Of a stretch of DNA of 64,000 bases, positions 22,901 through 35,800 are shown one piece after another. The number at the start of each line of letters is the position of its first letter. Position 1 is the first letter of the stretch. The DNA comes from Aphidius gifuensis. Taxonomy: Eukaryota; Arthropoda; Insecta; Hymenoptera; Braconidae. The position numbers were made by a program, and so were the translations under genes. Location: contig NC_057788.1 in the NCBI RefSeq assembly GCF_014905175.1, positions 10,857,446-10,921,445 of the forward strand. The letters run 5' to 3'. The notes beneath the pieces are model-generated. The model was not told the origin of the DNA, did no database searches, and saw nothing but the letters and a program-made list of their open reading frames with translations.

Positions 22901-25900
22901 TTCCAAACTCAGCCTCTCATTTTTTTTTTTTTTTTTTTTTTTTCACAACAGTTGAATTAAAATGAAAATAAAAAATAAAAATATATACATCAGGTATAAT
23001 TCAAAATGTTTATCGGCAAAGGATATATATACCTTATTCTTATTATTTTTGTTGATGAAAAATAATATTCTGTCTGAATGCACAATAATAAAAATTAAAA
23101 AAAAAATAAGACAATTAGTCATGTTGGCCTCAAGTAGCAATTAGCTATTTATCGAAAATGTTACGATTATATATGATTAGTGTAATGTAAATTAAACGAA
23201 AAACTAAATGCTAAATATTAACATGTCAAATATCATAATTGACAAAAGTATTATTATTTTTCATATAGTTTTTGTAATAATAATAATATGTATATTATCA
23301 AGGTTATTTCAATAGAAAATAATTGCATTATTTTCAGTGTTATCAATATTATTATTATTTAATTTTTTAGCAGAGGGGAGAAAATCCAGTTTTAATTGCT
23401 GAACACAACAGAAAGAAGTATCTCCATGGGCGTTCTTTTGACCGGTTTTCTATACGAAGGGAATCGTGACTGGTTCATAAAGCAAACCCTTGACTGGTGT
23501 TGGCTGTTAGACTTTTGATACATCATAACCATCAGTGAATTTTCAATTGAAAATTTTTCTATATAAACAAATTTGAAGTCATATGAAGTTTGTATGTATT
23601 TTAAAAAATTTTTTTGATAAAAAAATTGAAGGTGTGAACGCAACTGTTGATGCACCTTGATCCCTTTGGAGATTGTAAAAATGAAAAATAAATAAATATA
23701 AATAAAAAGGTACTACAAATCAGGTTAAAGAAGAAAAAGAAGAAGACCTGGAGAATGATGAATTGTCTCTATTAAAATATTTCTTCAACGAAAAAGTGCA
23801 GAATGGTCAATCCACAGGATCCCTTACTATTTATAAGATAGACTTTAAATTTATATTTACATATTTTCAATTTGGATGAAGAACGTTTTTTTATTTTTAA
23901 TTTATCTATACATATTAGAGAGAAATATTTTATTAAAAATAACACTGTATATTGCATTTATTAAAATAGATTAACTTGAAATATTTTATCCTTATATTAA
24001 ATCAAAATTATCAAGTCTTTTATATATATTATCTCGTTGTAAGTGCAAGCACTGAACTGAAATACACGCATGCGTTATAAATGAAAACTTGATCCATCTG
24101 TTCTGGTCTGTATCGTATATTTATAAATACAGTGGAAAAAAAAAAAAAATATAAATAAACAAAGTTATTATATTATTTTTGAAACACTGAATATATAAGT
24201 ATCAATTTATTATTCATTTTCTATTTGAAATAAAAGAAAAAAATATTTAGTAACTCACTAATGAAACATGTCATATATTGACGCAATATTGTTCACAACA
24301 ACGCATTATAGATCCTTGATTTTTATATATAAAAATTAATATCACGTTTAAAATGAGGTCGATTTGGATAAAAAAATAGTAAGAATAAATTATTAAAGTA
24401 AATTTTTTTAAGCCATGTTTTTTTTTTTTTTTAGATTATCATTTTGTAAGTTGTAAAAAAAAAAAGTTTATAAAAAATTATGCCATGACTTCGTGACCAT
24501 TAGAAAATAATTTTTTTTTTTTAATTTTTTTTTATTTATTGACTGCTAAATTTTCCGTAAGCAAATATGCATGTTTCATTAATACAAATATTTTTTTTTT
24601 TTTGAATAAATATAATGTCTGTCAAATATTTTTTCCCACTTTCTTTGTGTCAACTCAACACATGAGCCCAGAGTCAAATACAATATCCAATCTATGTTAA
24701 ATTTGACCTTTTTTTTCTGGTAATTTTCAGCATAAAAAAACAGTAAAATGATACAAATATATAAATTAAAAAACACAGAAGAATTTTGAAAAACAAAGGA
24801 AACCAAAAAACTTTTAGAGGGCACTTTCTCTCTCATGCGATTAAAAATATGGTATTACATATATACATACATTTATACAGTGTGTGGGATTCAGAAGAGT
24901 TGAAGAGAAGCACGCAGGGCAGGGGGTCGTTGGTAGGCAAAAGGTAAAACGTGAATGATAAATGAACTGCTCTTAACCGCGAGCTCTCATATCGGTGCTG
25001 CTATTAACATATTGCGGATAAAGTAACGAATTCAAAAGGAACCCAATATAAAAGCCAAAAGAATTCTATCAAAGATCTTATCCTTATGTGTAAGGAGAAA
25101 GAGGGGAAATAAGAAAAGGGAGGAAAAGAGAGGGCAGTGGCACCTACCACTGTAAAACTTTATAAGAATATGGTCGCTGCTGCTCTCACTCAACAAAAAT
25201 ATTTCATTAATCATCTTGTTCATTTTTTCTCTCATGTTTTTTGTCGTCTCGTAGTTCGTTTATTAACTTGCACTTTTCATATATTTTTTCATAACTTGAC
25301 TTTGTAACCACACCCTCATTTGCAAATATCATCATCAATAGCTTAATTTATTTTTTTTTTTTTATAAATTTTTTTTCAGTTTTTTCCATTGTCACTATTA
25401 ATGAGTTTTCAATCGATTTCTTTTTGTCATCATATATGCATATATGGAGCTTGATACGAGATTGGAATACGATCGTATATGACACTTTGTAATATTTTTA
25501 AAATAAATGATCGATGATCACCATATTTGATTAAAGTATTTGCACAGAATTATGATTTTTTATTTTTTGTTTATACGGGGTTAGTACGTGGTGTTTGATT
25601 TGAATTTACAATACATTTACACAGTAGAGTTGTCATGGTTGCTTACCATCACTCTTTACAGATATATCGTATATTGGAACGTGCCCGTGGTGAGTAATTG
25701 TGATTACATATTACGTACATCCTCATCCGTTTTGTCTGTATTCTGGATTTCGCGCCTTTTTTGATAGCCACACGTTTATTTATTTTTTTTTTTTTTTCAT
25801 TTATTTTTAGCTATTGTTTTTATAATTTTCATTTTACTGTGGTAATTTCTCTATACTTACTGTGTTTTCTGTCCACGTTTTAAATCCAACTTTGGTTATG

Positions 25901-26850
25901 CGTATGTATAAACGATTTATCGAGAATGGCAGGTAATACGTGTTCATCAAATGTGGCATTACACATTCCATTTTTGTATGCAACTTGAAGGAAAATATAA
26001 AACGTGTGTTCATGCGTTGAGAATGAATGACCGGAAATTAGGACACAAAGATAGGTATGGACAAAAAATGAATGTAAATTGTGGTAATCAATACATGTTT
26101 TGTTATTTTTATTTTTTTTCAGCTTATATGTTGAAAGATTGTTGAATAAATGACAAGTACGATGTAAGATTAACACGTCAAATGAAGATGTCAATATTTT
26201 TATTGCAAGCTTTCTAATGTTTTATGGTTTCACAAGTATATATTGAATGATCTAGAGTGATTGACTCAGACACAATATCAATTTTCTGTAGCCAAGGAAA
26301 AATTAAGTATATATATCTAAATTATTGAAAGTTGATAACTCAAATAATTTATTACTCTACATAAATTTTCTGATGTCAATATGTTGAGTAAATCTGTCTT
26401 GTTTCAAAAACATTAAAAACAATTTAAAAAAAGAGTCTACATTTAATTTTTATGTTAATTTAAAACTTGTGCTAAATTAAAAAAATTTAACACAAATTGT
26501 TTGTCAATATTATATGAAATGTCAAAGATAAATAATCAAATTTAAATTCTAAAAAAAATATTTGTTTATTCAGTTATGGAAACAAATTCTTGCCATTGCA
26601 TATTTATAAATATATTAATTCTTGTATAAGTAAAAAAAAATATATTAAAAATATTCCATATAAAAGATGACAAAAGAATGGTATTTCGTTATTTAATAAA
26701 AGAGTTATCTTGTCTTTAAGATAATAAATATATAAATAGTACACTCGATCAAAATATAGTTCAATTGTTTTCCTTATAAATGTTGATAATGGTAATATCA
26801 AGACTTAAGAAACAATAAGCTAAGAGGTTTAACCAAAGTACATATATATA
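22900..26850. other. Noncoding AT-rich stretch
   Basis: No supportable gene. A patch at 23392-23660 keeps an 87-codon minus frame open but shows no splice or start context. A patch at 24890-25240 is raised in GC and G/A-rich. I treat both as possible regulatory DNA. Confidence 0.5.
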
Positions 26851-27240
26851 TACAGCAGAATTGCTTTGAAGGAGAATCGTATCGTGATTGGAAGAGCCCA
26901 CCATGATGCTGGAATTCCAGTTTTGTGTGTAAAACCAAACAACAAGATATTCTTCATGACAATCCCAAAGAACGCTTCAATATGTTCACCAATTGACAGA
27001 GAACGCTCTATAGAATATTTATATATAAATAAAAAAGTTTTTTTGTTTTTTTAGATGGACTTGACGATCTCAATCACAAAACATTTTCGTACTGATGTCC
27101 ACATTGGCGTTTGTTCAGTGTGGTAAAATAGCGGTTGACATATACAGAGCACGAGAATCGATTCTCCTTGCCTTATTGAGACAAGCATCAGGGCCCAAAA
27201 CGATTGGGACCCTTATAGGCCTAAAGACTTGAGAATTGAG
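26851..27240 (+). other. GC-raised block with plus-strand splice-like signals; possible exon or conserved element
   Basis: After atatatacag at 26851-26856, two different plus frames look non-random (QNCFEGESYRDWKSPP to a stop, and RIVIGRAHHDAGIPVLCV onward). A strong acceptor-like tttttttgtttttttag ends at 27054, followed by GGA-frame GLDDLNHKTFSY and a stop. The frames do not join into one product, and no donor is clear. It could be two real exons of an unrecognised gene, a decayed gene, or a conserved enhancer. Confidence 0.2.
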
Positions 27241-29562
27241 CAACTTTTTCAATACATGCGATTTTAATTTTTTTGTTTTTTTTTTCTTTTATAAAACACA
27301 CTGAAACAATTCATGAAAAACACCAAAGACAATTTACAATAAAACCTCAACAATTTTTGGGACCTTAAATCTCTGAATTTTAAATTTTCAATAGTGGAAC
27401 TTTAAAAACCAATGAAAGAGTATTTTTTATTTGATGCTACTGTTTGCTACTGTTTTGTATAAAATCGCATTAATTGATCTATCTTGTATTGAAACTTGCT
27501 GTCATCGTTTTAACACCTTTTGGAAATTTTAATGTCAATTTTGTTGTGAAATCGGTTGATAAACAAATAAAGTTTTATGATACAATTTAAAATTTAATGT
27601 AAAATATTTTAAAAAGTGTATAATTGTAAAATTTTTGGTGTCACTCAACTCCCAGAAATTAGTTTAACACTTTCGAGGTGTGATAAAACAAGAATTTAAC
27701 TCAAAACTACATTTTACACAATTTTAATGTTAGAATTCATTTTTTAAATTTGGATTATTAAATCAACATTTTTATTTTCATATTTAATTTTGAGTTGATA
27801 TAAAATCAATGTCTTCGGAAGAATTCGAATATATTTCAACGAATTATGGAGTTCATTTGACAGATAATCTGGGTGAAGAATGTTTTTGTATAATTGCATG
27901 AGGTTAAAATTAAATTAACATAAAAATTAATGATGGACAGTGTTGTGTTAAATTTTACATATTTTTTTATTTATAAAAAACACATAGAAGGACGTAAATA
28001 AGTGTCAGATTGTATAATGATTCAAGTCCATAAAGTAATTACAAAATTCAAATGTTTATTATTTATAAAAATAAATGTTGATTATTATCATTGGAATTTT
28101 TTGAATTTATTTTTTTTTTTTAAATAATTCTCGTGTTCTTATTACGTTTTGTATTTATAATACCAATTAAAATTGTATGTTTCAATTTCAACAAAACGAA
28201 AAGATAAATTTTTCCAAAAAATACTCCAACAAATTGTTTTGCTTTTAAAATTTATTTTATATTTTTAATATATTATTGAAAAAACTACTAAACGGTCATG
28301 ATACCGAGGAAAAAAAAGACAAGGTATAATAGTTAAATGGGTCTTTTTTTTTTTGCTCTTTATATTATTGGTTACAGTTAAGATCCCAATAATATAAATT
28401 GTGTTAAAAAGAAGATCAAACAACAAAACTGGAAGTTAAAAAAGTATATATATTCGAAGCTTTAAGCTAACCGTGAAATCAGCTTATACATCAAAAAAAA
28501 TTTTCAACATTTCTTATGTTATTATTTTTTTTAACTTTAAAAAATAAAATAAAATAAAAAAAAATCATTGTTAAGTATTGCTTGAACATCGAACCTGAGA
28601 CAATTGTATGTTTTAATTATTTAGCAATTTCAAATGAGCATCCAATAACGCTTTCCGAGTTTTTTATTATATATTTTGTGTTTTTTTTTTTTCAACATTT
28701 CGTGGGAACGAAAAAATAAAGTAAAAAATTGAAACCTCCATCGAATGACGAAAATAAAATAGACTGGTAGATAATCAACGTTCAGTTGACATTGTGTCAC
28801 ATAACGTTAATGTTTATGTATAAGTTATTGAACCCGAGGGATTTATTTGTCAGCAAATTTACAAAGAAAAGACATAAAATATTGAGAGATAATATGTATT
28901 TATATATACACACTACTAACTTGCTCCTGATCACTTGTCAAATAGCTAATATTTTTTCAATATTTTGAATATTTTTATATACAACAATAAATTTAGATCT
29001 TAATGCAACAAACTTTTCTAATAACCGTATTGAATCTTTAAAAGAATATTGATAACTAATTAAAAAATTAAAAATGAATTTCATTTATCAAAATAAAGTA
29101 TTAATTAAAATTTTTCAATTTATTATCAAAGTAAATAATAAAAGTAATCAATAATTAATTTACATTATAAATTTAATAGCTCTGTGTTTATTTAAAAAAT
29201 GAGTAAAGCCAGTAAGATCAATTAAAATCATTAAATGTCAACGTCGTCCCTTAATAGAAAGATTGCAATTAAAAAAGAAAAAAAAACATTTAAAAATAAG
29301 TAACTAAATACCCGACAAAAGATGTACACTTAATTTTTTTTTTAAAATAAAAATTTAGTTTAAATGAATCACCAATAAAAAAGTACGTTATTTATAACTA
29401 AAGCAGAATACTTTTAACTGATTGATTTTTGTAACGTTTATTTAGTCAAGATGTTTTTTTTATGACAAAACAATAACATTTTTTGATGGTTGTATCCCGT
29501 CAACTGTTTATTTAATATAATTTTGTCAGAATTTAAATGCAGAATTATATTCTATATAAATG
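27241..29562. other. Noncoding AT-rich stretch
   Basis: Homopolymers and simple AT only. I see no gene or element. Confidence 0.6.
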
Positions 29563-29800
29563 TGACGGGACTGATGGCTCAACAAATCGAACACCTGACT
29601 GTTCTAAGATAGCCAATGTCGAACCCTTAAATTTTGCACGAACAAGTTGAACTGATACTTTTCATCGTTGGCTGAGTGGTTAACTGGAACCATGATTTTA
29701 AATTCTGTATCTAGTGAAGTGATGATAAATATGTCACTATTGCTAACATACAAATAAAATACTGTAGGGACAGACTACCTAGCTTGTCTCTAGTATTATG
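29563..29800 (+). mobile_element. SINE-like, tRNA-derived sequence (tentative)
   Basis: GATGGCTCAACAAAT followed 37 bases later by TGTCGAACCC resembles degenerate pol III A and B boxes. A second good A-box-like TGGCTGAGTGGTTAA lies at 29669-29683 without a clear B box. The GC content is higher than the flanks. I see no target duplication or A-tail to fix the ends. Confidence 0.3.
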
Positions 29801-30774
29801 TGCTACCAAATCTGATACAACGCCAACGCGCACTTTCACGCCTCGTGTGTGTGTGCCTTCAGAATACAGAAAGCGCACACTTATTTATTTTTTTTTTATT
29901 CTTCTACCTTTACCTGATCCATCACTGGTACCAGTATTGTAAGCTATATATGCAAGAATTATTTCTTCACAAGTAAACTAGAAGATAATGATCCTCGTGT
30001 TAGCCTGGCTCAATGAATTTGATTTCTCCTATACTATAGCCTCCTATTTTCACACTTAACTTGCTTTTTTTTTTTTTATTATATCTTTTATTTTGAAACT
30101 CGTCTGTGGCCCTGGTTGTTATACAAGTCTTTGGAAGTACAATAAAAATAATAATTGAATAGCCTTCAACATATTCACACTTTCATTAAAACCATCATCT
30201 ATTCAATATATTATATATCTATTCAGGTATACATGAAAATTTATTAATATTTTTTTTTTTTTAAATACATACTCTACAGTAAAACAAAAAATTAAGCCAT
30301 ATAAATTATTTATTTATAATTTTAATAAAAAAATAATAAAAGATTAAAAAAATTAAAAAAATAATAATAAATGGAATTTTAAAACAATGGAATAACATGT
30401 TTTTTTTTTTAAGAACTATAAAGTCATAATATTTGAACGAATCAAACATATTATTATGCTTAAATTCACTTATTATTCAAATTATTATTAATAATTTATT
30501 ACCATTATTATTAAGTTCCATGACATCAATAATTATTGCTTAATAATTACCAAATTTTTTTTTTTAATGAATTGAAAAAGCATAACAATTTATTATTCAT
30601 TTAAATTTATTTATAAAATAATAGTGGTAATCAGAAAAATTATAATTTAAAAAATATGTGTTGTGGGGTTTTGATATTAATATTATTTAGAGTAAAAATC
30701 TCAGTGTATGTTGAGATACTCAATATGAGAATCGCTAATAATTAAAATGGGTAATTATTTTGAATTTTAATATA

Positions 30775-30821
30775 ACCGGTCGTTATAAATGTATGATATA
30801 TATCGGTATATAACAACCGGT
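30775..30821. repeat. Small inverted repeat, 13-base arms
   Basis: ACCGGTCGTTATA (30775-30787) pairs with TATAACAACCGGT (30809-30821) with one mismatch and a 21-base loop. Confidence 0.75.
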
Positions 30822-31011
30822 ATGAGAAAAATCATGCAACGCCTTAGAGTGATATTATATATATAAAATATATGATACACAATAGTGCTCATTCTTTAGC
30901 ACATGTGGTGGAGTAACCGTCCAATAAGCTCAAGTTTATTAGTCCCAATAGTGCTGAGAAATAATCATTTTTTTATCACAAAGATAAATTATATACTCGC
31001 CTGACGAAAAA

Positions 31012-31108
31012 TATACAAATTTTGATTTTTTTATATTGGCAATTTGTTAAAATTACGAGGAGTATTCTGTAAAATTTTCAAGTCAATGGACCATCGAGTT
31101 AAAATTTT
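31012..31108 (-). repeat. Dispersed repeat, copy A (inverted relative to copy at 33953)
   Basis: Its reverse complement contains GATGGTCCAT, then GACTTGAAAATTTTACAGAA, then ATCAAAATTT. The same blocks occur in the same order at 33953-34050 on the plus strand. Identity is moderate with indels, so this is an old repeat family or the diverged ends of one element. Confidence 0.7.
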
Positions 31109-33952
31109 GATAATAATCTTGAAAAAAAAATTGAAATGAATTTGCCTATCAAAACACTCTTCATAGATAAAATGATAAAAGTTCTCAGAAACATAGACAA
31201 GTTATTGTTTATATTTTTTATTATCAAATTAATAATTATATTTATTAAAATTATAAAAAAAAATAACGAGATTCCAATGCTTTTTCTCCATCCATGTGAA
31301 ACTAAATTTTGTGTGTGAAAAAAAAGCAAAAAACTTAAAAATTCGCTCGTTCCCCTGCTCTTAGCAAAGACCATACTTCAAAGTATTAATTTTTTTCACC
31401 ACGACAATCCGTGTCGTTCATTTTTAAATTTATTTATAAAAACGTCTAAATGTTTCTTTCCAATATTAACATGTGGTTCCCCCGTAATCCTCATAATTCT
31501 TCAGGTATTTAATAATATTATTTTAATTAAAAAAAAAAAACAAGAATGCAATTATTATTAACATGCCAAAAAAAAAAAAAAAAAAGCCAGATAATTCTGA
31601 ACTAAATTTGGTTATTCAAATACTTTGTAAGTAAACCATATGGAGTTTAGCTGAATCTAAATATACACTACAGCCGTTATTAAAATTTTGAAATTTTAAA
31701 TACTGAATATTTATTTTGTAAATACATTTAACAAAAAATATATAATATATTATCAAATATTAGATCACTATAGATTACAATAAACCCTTCTTATTTTTTA
31801 TAATACATTGTAATAAAATGACTGGCATGGCACAAAGAGAAAGAAGAAGAAGAAGGGTTGTCTATCTTTGGAATTTTTATACACATCAGTATAGGGTTGT
31901 TACCACATACAGATGTGTGTTGAGGCATTAGAGACTTATATACAGAAAATAAAAGCCGATGAAAAAGCAACGTCACCAATTTTAATTATGAAGACGAAGG
32001 CCAAAATTTAAATTGATATAATGGATTTACAAAAAAAATAATAAAATAGAAGTATAATAATAATAGTTTTTTTTTTTTTTACATTAATTTATATGAAAAA
32101 ACAGATGGAATTTTGAATATAAAGGTGATATTATTCAAGTGTCATTGAGGTCAATATGGCGTTGAGAATTTCTCCATCGTCTTGTACTTTACTCTTTGGA
32201 ATTCACATCTCGTACATCATGATCATAATAGACAATCGCCTGTACATATTATCGATTATCATCAGAGTAATATGTGTTGTATATGTAGTGACAAACCACC
32301 CACTTGTCAACGACAAAATGTTGGTTAATTTATTTATATTTCCTCATTGGCAGTGAGGGTACATAACATCACACACAAAACATCACTAAATATTTATGAA
32401 GTATCCATTAATGTTTTGGCATTTAAAAAAATATATATTACAGTACAAATTTTTTTCAAATAATATGTATACTGCATTTTTAAATCTTCAAAGAATTTAT
32501 AATCATTTAAATATTATTTAATTTAATGTTAATTTTTTAAATATATAAATAAACCACAAAATAAATAATTATTTTTTATAATGTACGTGTATATTTTGAG
32601 ATAAACAATTGCATTTTAAAATATGTTGATTGTCAATAACAAGTAAGAGTGTTAATAAAAAAATAAAAAATTCATGAAAATTTTTTTTTTTTTTGTTTTT
32701 GAAGTGTCTGTTGTTTGGTACCCATGTAGAATTCTGTCTTTATATATTTTGCAGATTATTTTTATTCGCTGCGCCGAAGGACAAAAATAAGAAATGAGAA
32801 AAAGATAACAAAAAAAAAAAAAATATATATATATATATACTTTTTAAAATAAAATAAAAAAGCGTGAATGAAAAAAAAAAAAAAAAAAAAAAGAGTATAT
32901 AGAAAATCATGTATGGTCCGTCATATACATTTATAAAAAAGGGTTTCGTTGGTAATTCTACGTATTCTCGCATCTAACGCATGTGTATGGGAATGAGAGA
33001 GAAATAAAAACTGTCGGCCTTTTTTTCTTTGTTATTTTGCCTCTTTTTTATTTATTTTTTCATATTTTTTATTTCGTTATTTTTTTTACTTTTATTTCTT
33101 ATTTTATTCCCTTTATCCCTTACATTTATATATCTGTTGTCTCTATTGAACCAACTAAACTGATGGGGATCCCCCAATGTTTCTTTCACTGGTTTATGGG
33201 ATTTTTTCCAGACAGACTCTCGTCGTATACATCAGCTGGATGAATTTATTTTTTTTTATTATTTTACATCTCTTTCTGTTACACCCACATGTATGCATTA
33301 TGTATATTACCTTAAGGTGAATGTCTACAATTTTTTGAATATAAACATTATCGATATTAGCAGACCTTCTATGGTGACAATGATGATTTTTAATTTACGC
33401 ATGAAAATACCAGTTGAGTGTATGAAATTGATCAATCATTTCATTATTTTGAACGTTGAAAAAAATGATTTTATTTTTTTTATGTAACTTATGGATAAAC
33501 AACCTGCAAACAACTATTTAATTTTTTTTTTATATGAAAAGATGTTTTTTTTATGATTTAATTATTACTTTTTTTTTCTGTCCATTAATTAGTGTTTTAA
33601 TTTTAATAGAATGCTTTTTTTTTATTTTTAACTAATAACATATTTTGAGGTTTATCGTATTCCAAAATTAATACTCATAAAAAAATCTATGAAGAAAAAT
33701 TTTAATTTTTTTTCAACACACAAACACAAGTAGATAGAGAAAAAGCGTTGAAATCTCTTATTTTTTATAGTATTTTGATAGTAAAATTTAAGGAATAAAG
33801 TGTCTATTTTATTCTAAAATTTTTGTTAATAATAAAAATCAGCACGAATCGCGTTGCATTTTGTGTTTTGGTCGGCGCTTCTTCTCATTTTGTTATTTTT
33901 TTTGTATCCTCATAAGAGCCCGTGTTTAATTTTTTTTTTTAAATAATTATCA
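31109..33952. other. Noncoding stretch between inverted repeat copies
   Basis: No supportable gene. A plus frame at 32156-32356 keeps 66 codons open but is hydrophobic and unrecognised. Poly-A/T and TA microsatellites lie near 32810-32892. Confidence 0.5.
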
Positions 33953-34050
33953 TAATTTTAACGAGATGGTCCATCAACTTGAAAATTTTACAGAATATTC
34001 TCTGTAATTTATATACTAACTATCGATATCAAAAAATCAAAATTTATATA
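33953..34050 (+). repeat. Dispersed repeat, copy B
   Basis: Matches the reverse complement of 31012-31108 across about 95 bases. The two copies face each other about 2.9 kb apart. No transposase is visible between them. Confidence 0.7.
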
Positions 34051-35536
34051 TCGTCTTTGATGAGACTGTTTATCCTTAAACTAAACAATTAACCTTTTTT
34101 TTTCTTCAAAAATGTAAATATTATTATAATTTTTTTAAGTGAAAATATAGCACAAATTTATTTAGATATACATAAAGTCCTGTTACAAGATGAGAAATTA
34201 TTTCTGAAAATTTTTAAACTACCCTGTATTGGAAAGTATAGAAACAAGAAAGAGCGATGAAAAATTACGCCAAGACAGTAATTATCTGTCCGTGCAGCGA
34301 GTAAAGTCGGATGAAACTATTTCTTTGGTTTAAAATACGACAGCGTATTAGATAGATTGTTATTTGATATGTTCTTGACGTTAATTTCCTCTTGTTGATA
34401 CGCCAGGTTGAATTTATGAGCCTTGAAAGTGCCTCGGGTAATGGAGGGTGTTTTTGTTTTATATTTTTTTTTTTGATTCGATGTCTCTGAGTATATGGAA
34501 ATTATCAATGTAATTTTCATATTTTTAACAAATAATTTAATAAACAATTATCAAAATTTTAATTGTGAAATAAAATCTGGAAACAAATATTTCGCTGTAG
34601 TAAAAAAAAAAAGCTCCAAAATAAAATTAAACTTTTTTTAAATTAAGTAAAGTATTTTATTTTTTGTCATGTTTTAATTATTTCAAGTAATAAGTAAAAA
34701 AAAACCGACTGATTATAAAAATAAATGAAATGAATTTTGTCGAAAATTTAACCATACAACTTATAAATAAAGTTACTATGCCAGAAAAAATTTTTTGTAT
34801 ATTAATAAATAATTTTAAACGCATGTCATGAACTCATTTCTTTTTAGAAAAAAACACTTCAAAACTAAAATTGTAATTTTTTTATATAAAATTAAAATAC
34901 ATAGCCGTATGACAAATAAAAATACATTAAAAAGTGAAATTATTAAAATAATTTTGCTTATAATTTAAGTACTGTGTGCTTGGACGGTATATTTTTTCAA
35001 ACCGAAGGTTATCAAATCAAGCATTTTCTGTTGAAAGTAATAAAGTTCATCGAGTTTTATTGGATCAAAATATCGCTATAAATGTAAGTGTGCAGTTTGT
35101 AAATTAAAAAAGAACAAAAAAATAAAAAAAGCAATTTAAAGAAAACAAAGAAAAAAAAAAAAAAAACAAACGGATACAAGAACAAAAAGTAAAACCCTCT
35201 CCAACAAACACGCATAAATAAAAGAATTTTTTTTTTTTTTTAGCGAGGTGTCACGAAGAAAAATGAAATATACCTCGATAAAATTTGAATTTTGCCTTAA
35301 ATTAAGAGCTTAGTAAGATTTTGAATTTCGAAGCCTTTTTTTTTTTTTTTATTTAATAAATTCTTCTTAGTCTGAGGCACTAATCAAATTTCATCAAAAC
35401 ATATTTTATTTTTTTTATAAAAGCAAAAAAAAATGAGCTATTCGCAAAACTTCAAAATTGATGAAATCGCTATGCGTATTATTCGTGGTGTTTGAAAAAA
35501 AAAATAAATTATATATTTAGAGTATATATATATCGA
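34051..35536. other. Noncoding AT-rich stretch
   Basis: Homopolymers; nothing recognised. Confidence 0.6.
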
Positions 35537-35800
35537 GGGGCTATCCATTGGTGTAGTCATGGTGTCATTCTGAGTGTAGTTATGGTGTATAGTAGCTACT
35601 ACTGCTAGCATGTAGTCAAGGTGTAGTCGCGTTTAGCTATGTAGTATTTGTACTTTTTTCACTACAACTTTTGTGAAAATATCTTTCCAAATTTTTTCGC
35701 GATTACTTTGAATTTCTCCGTGATTACTCCGATTTTTTCCCATGTTGAACCATGCGAAGAAATGACGAGAGAATTTTTTTCTTTGGCGATGAATAGCCCC
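35537..35800. mobile_element. MITE-like element with GGGGCTAT termini
   Basis: GGGGCTATCCATTGG at the left is mirrored by the right end, whose reverse complement is GGGGCTATTCATCGC (12 of 15 match). Inside, a GTGTAGTCATGGTGT-like motif repeats several times at 35551-35645. It is 264 bp long with no coding capacity. I could not find a convincing target duplication, so the superfamily stays open. Confidence 0.6.
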
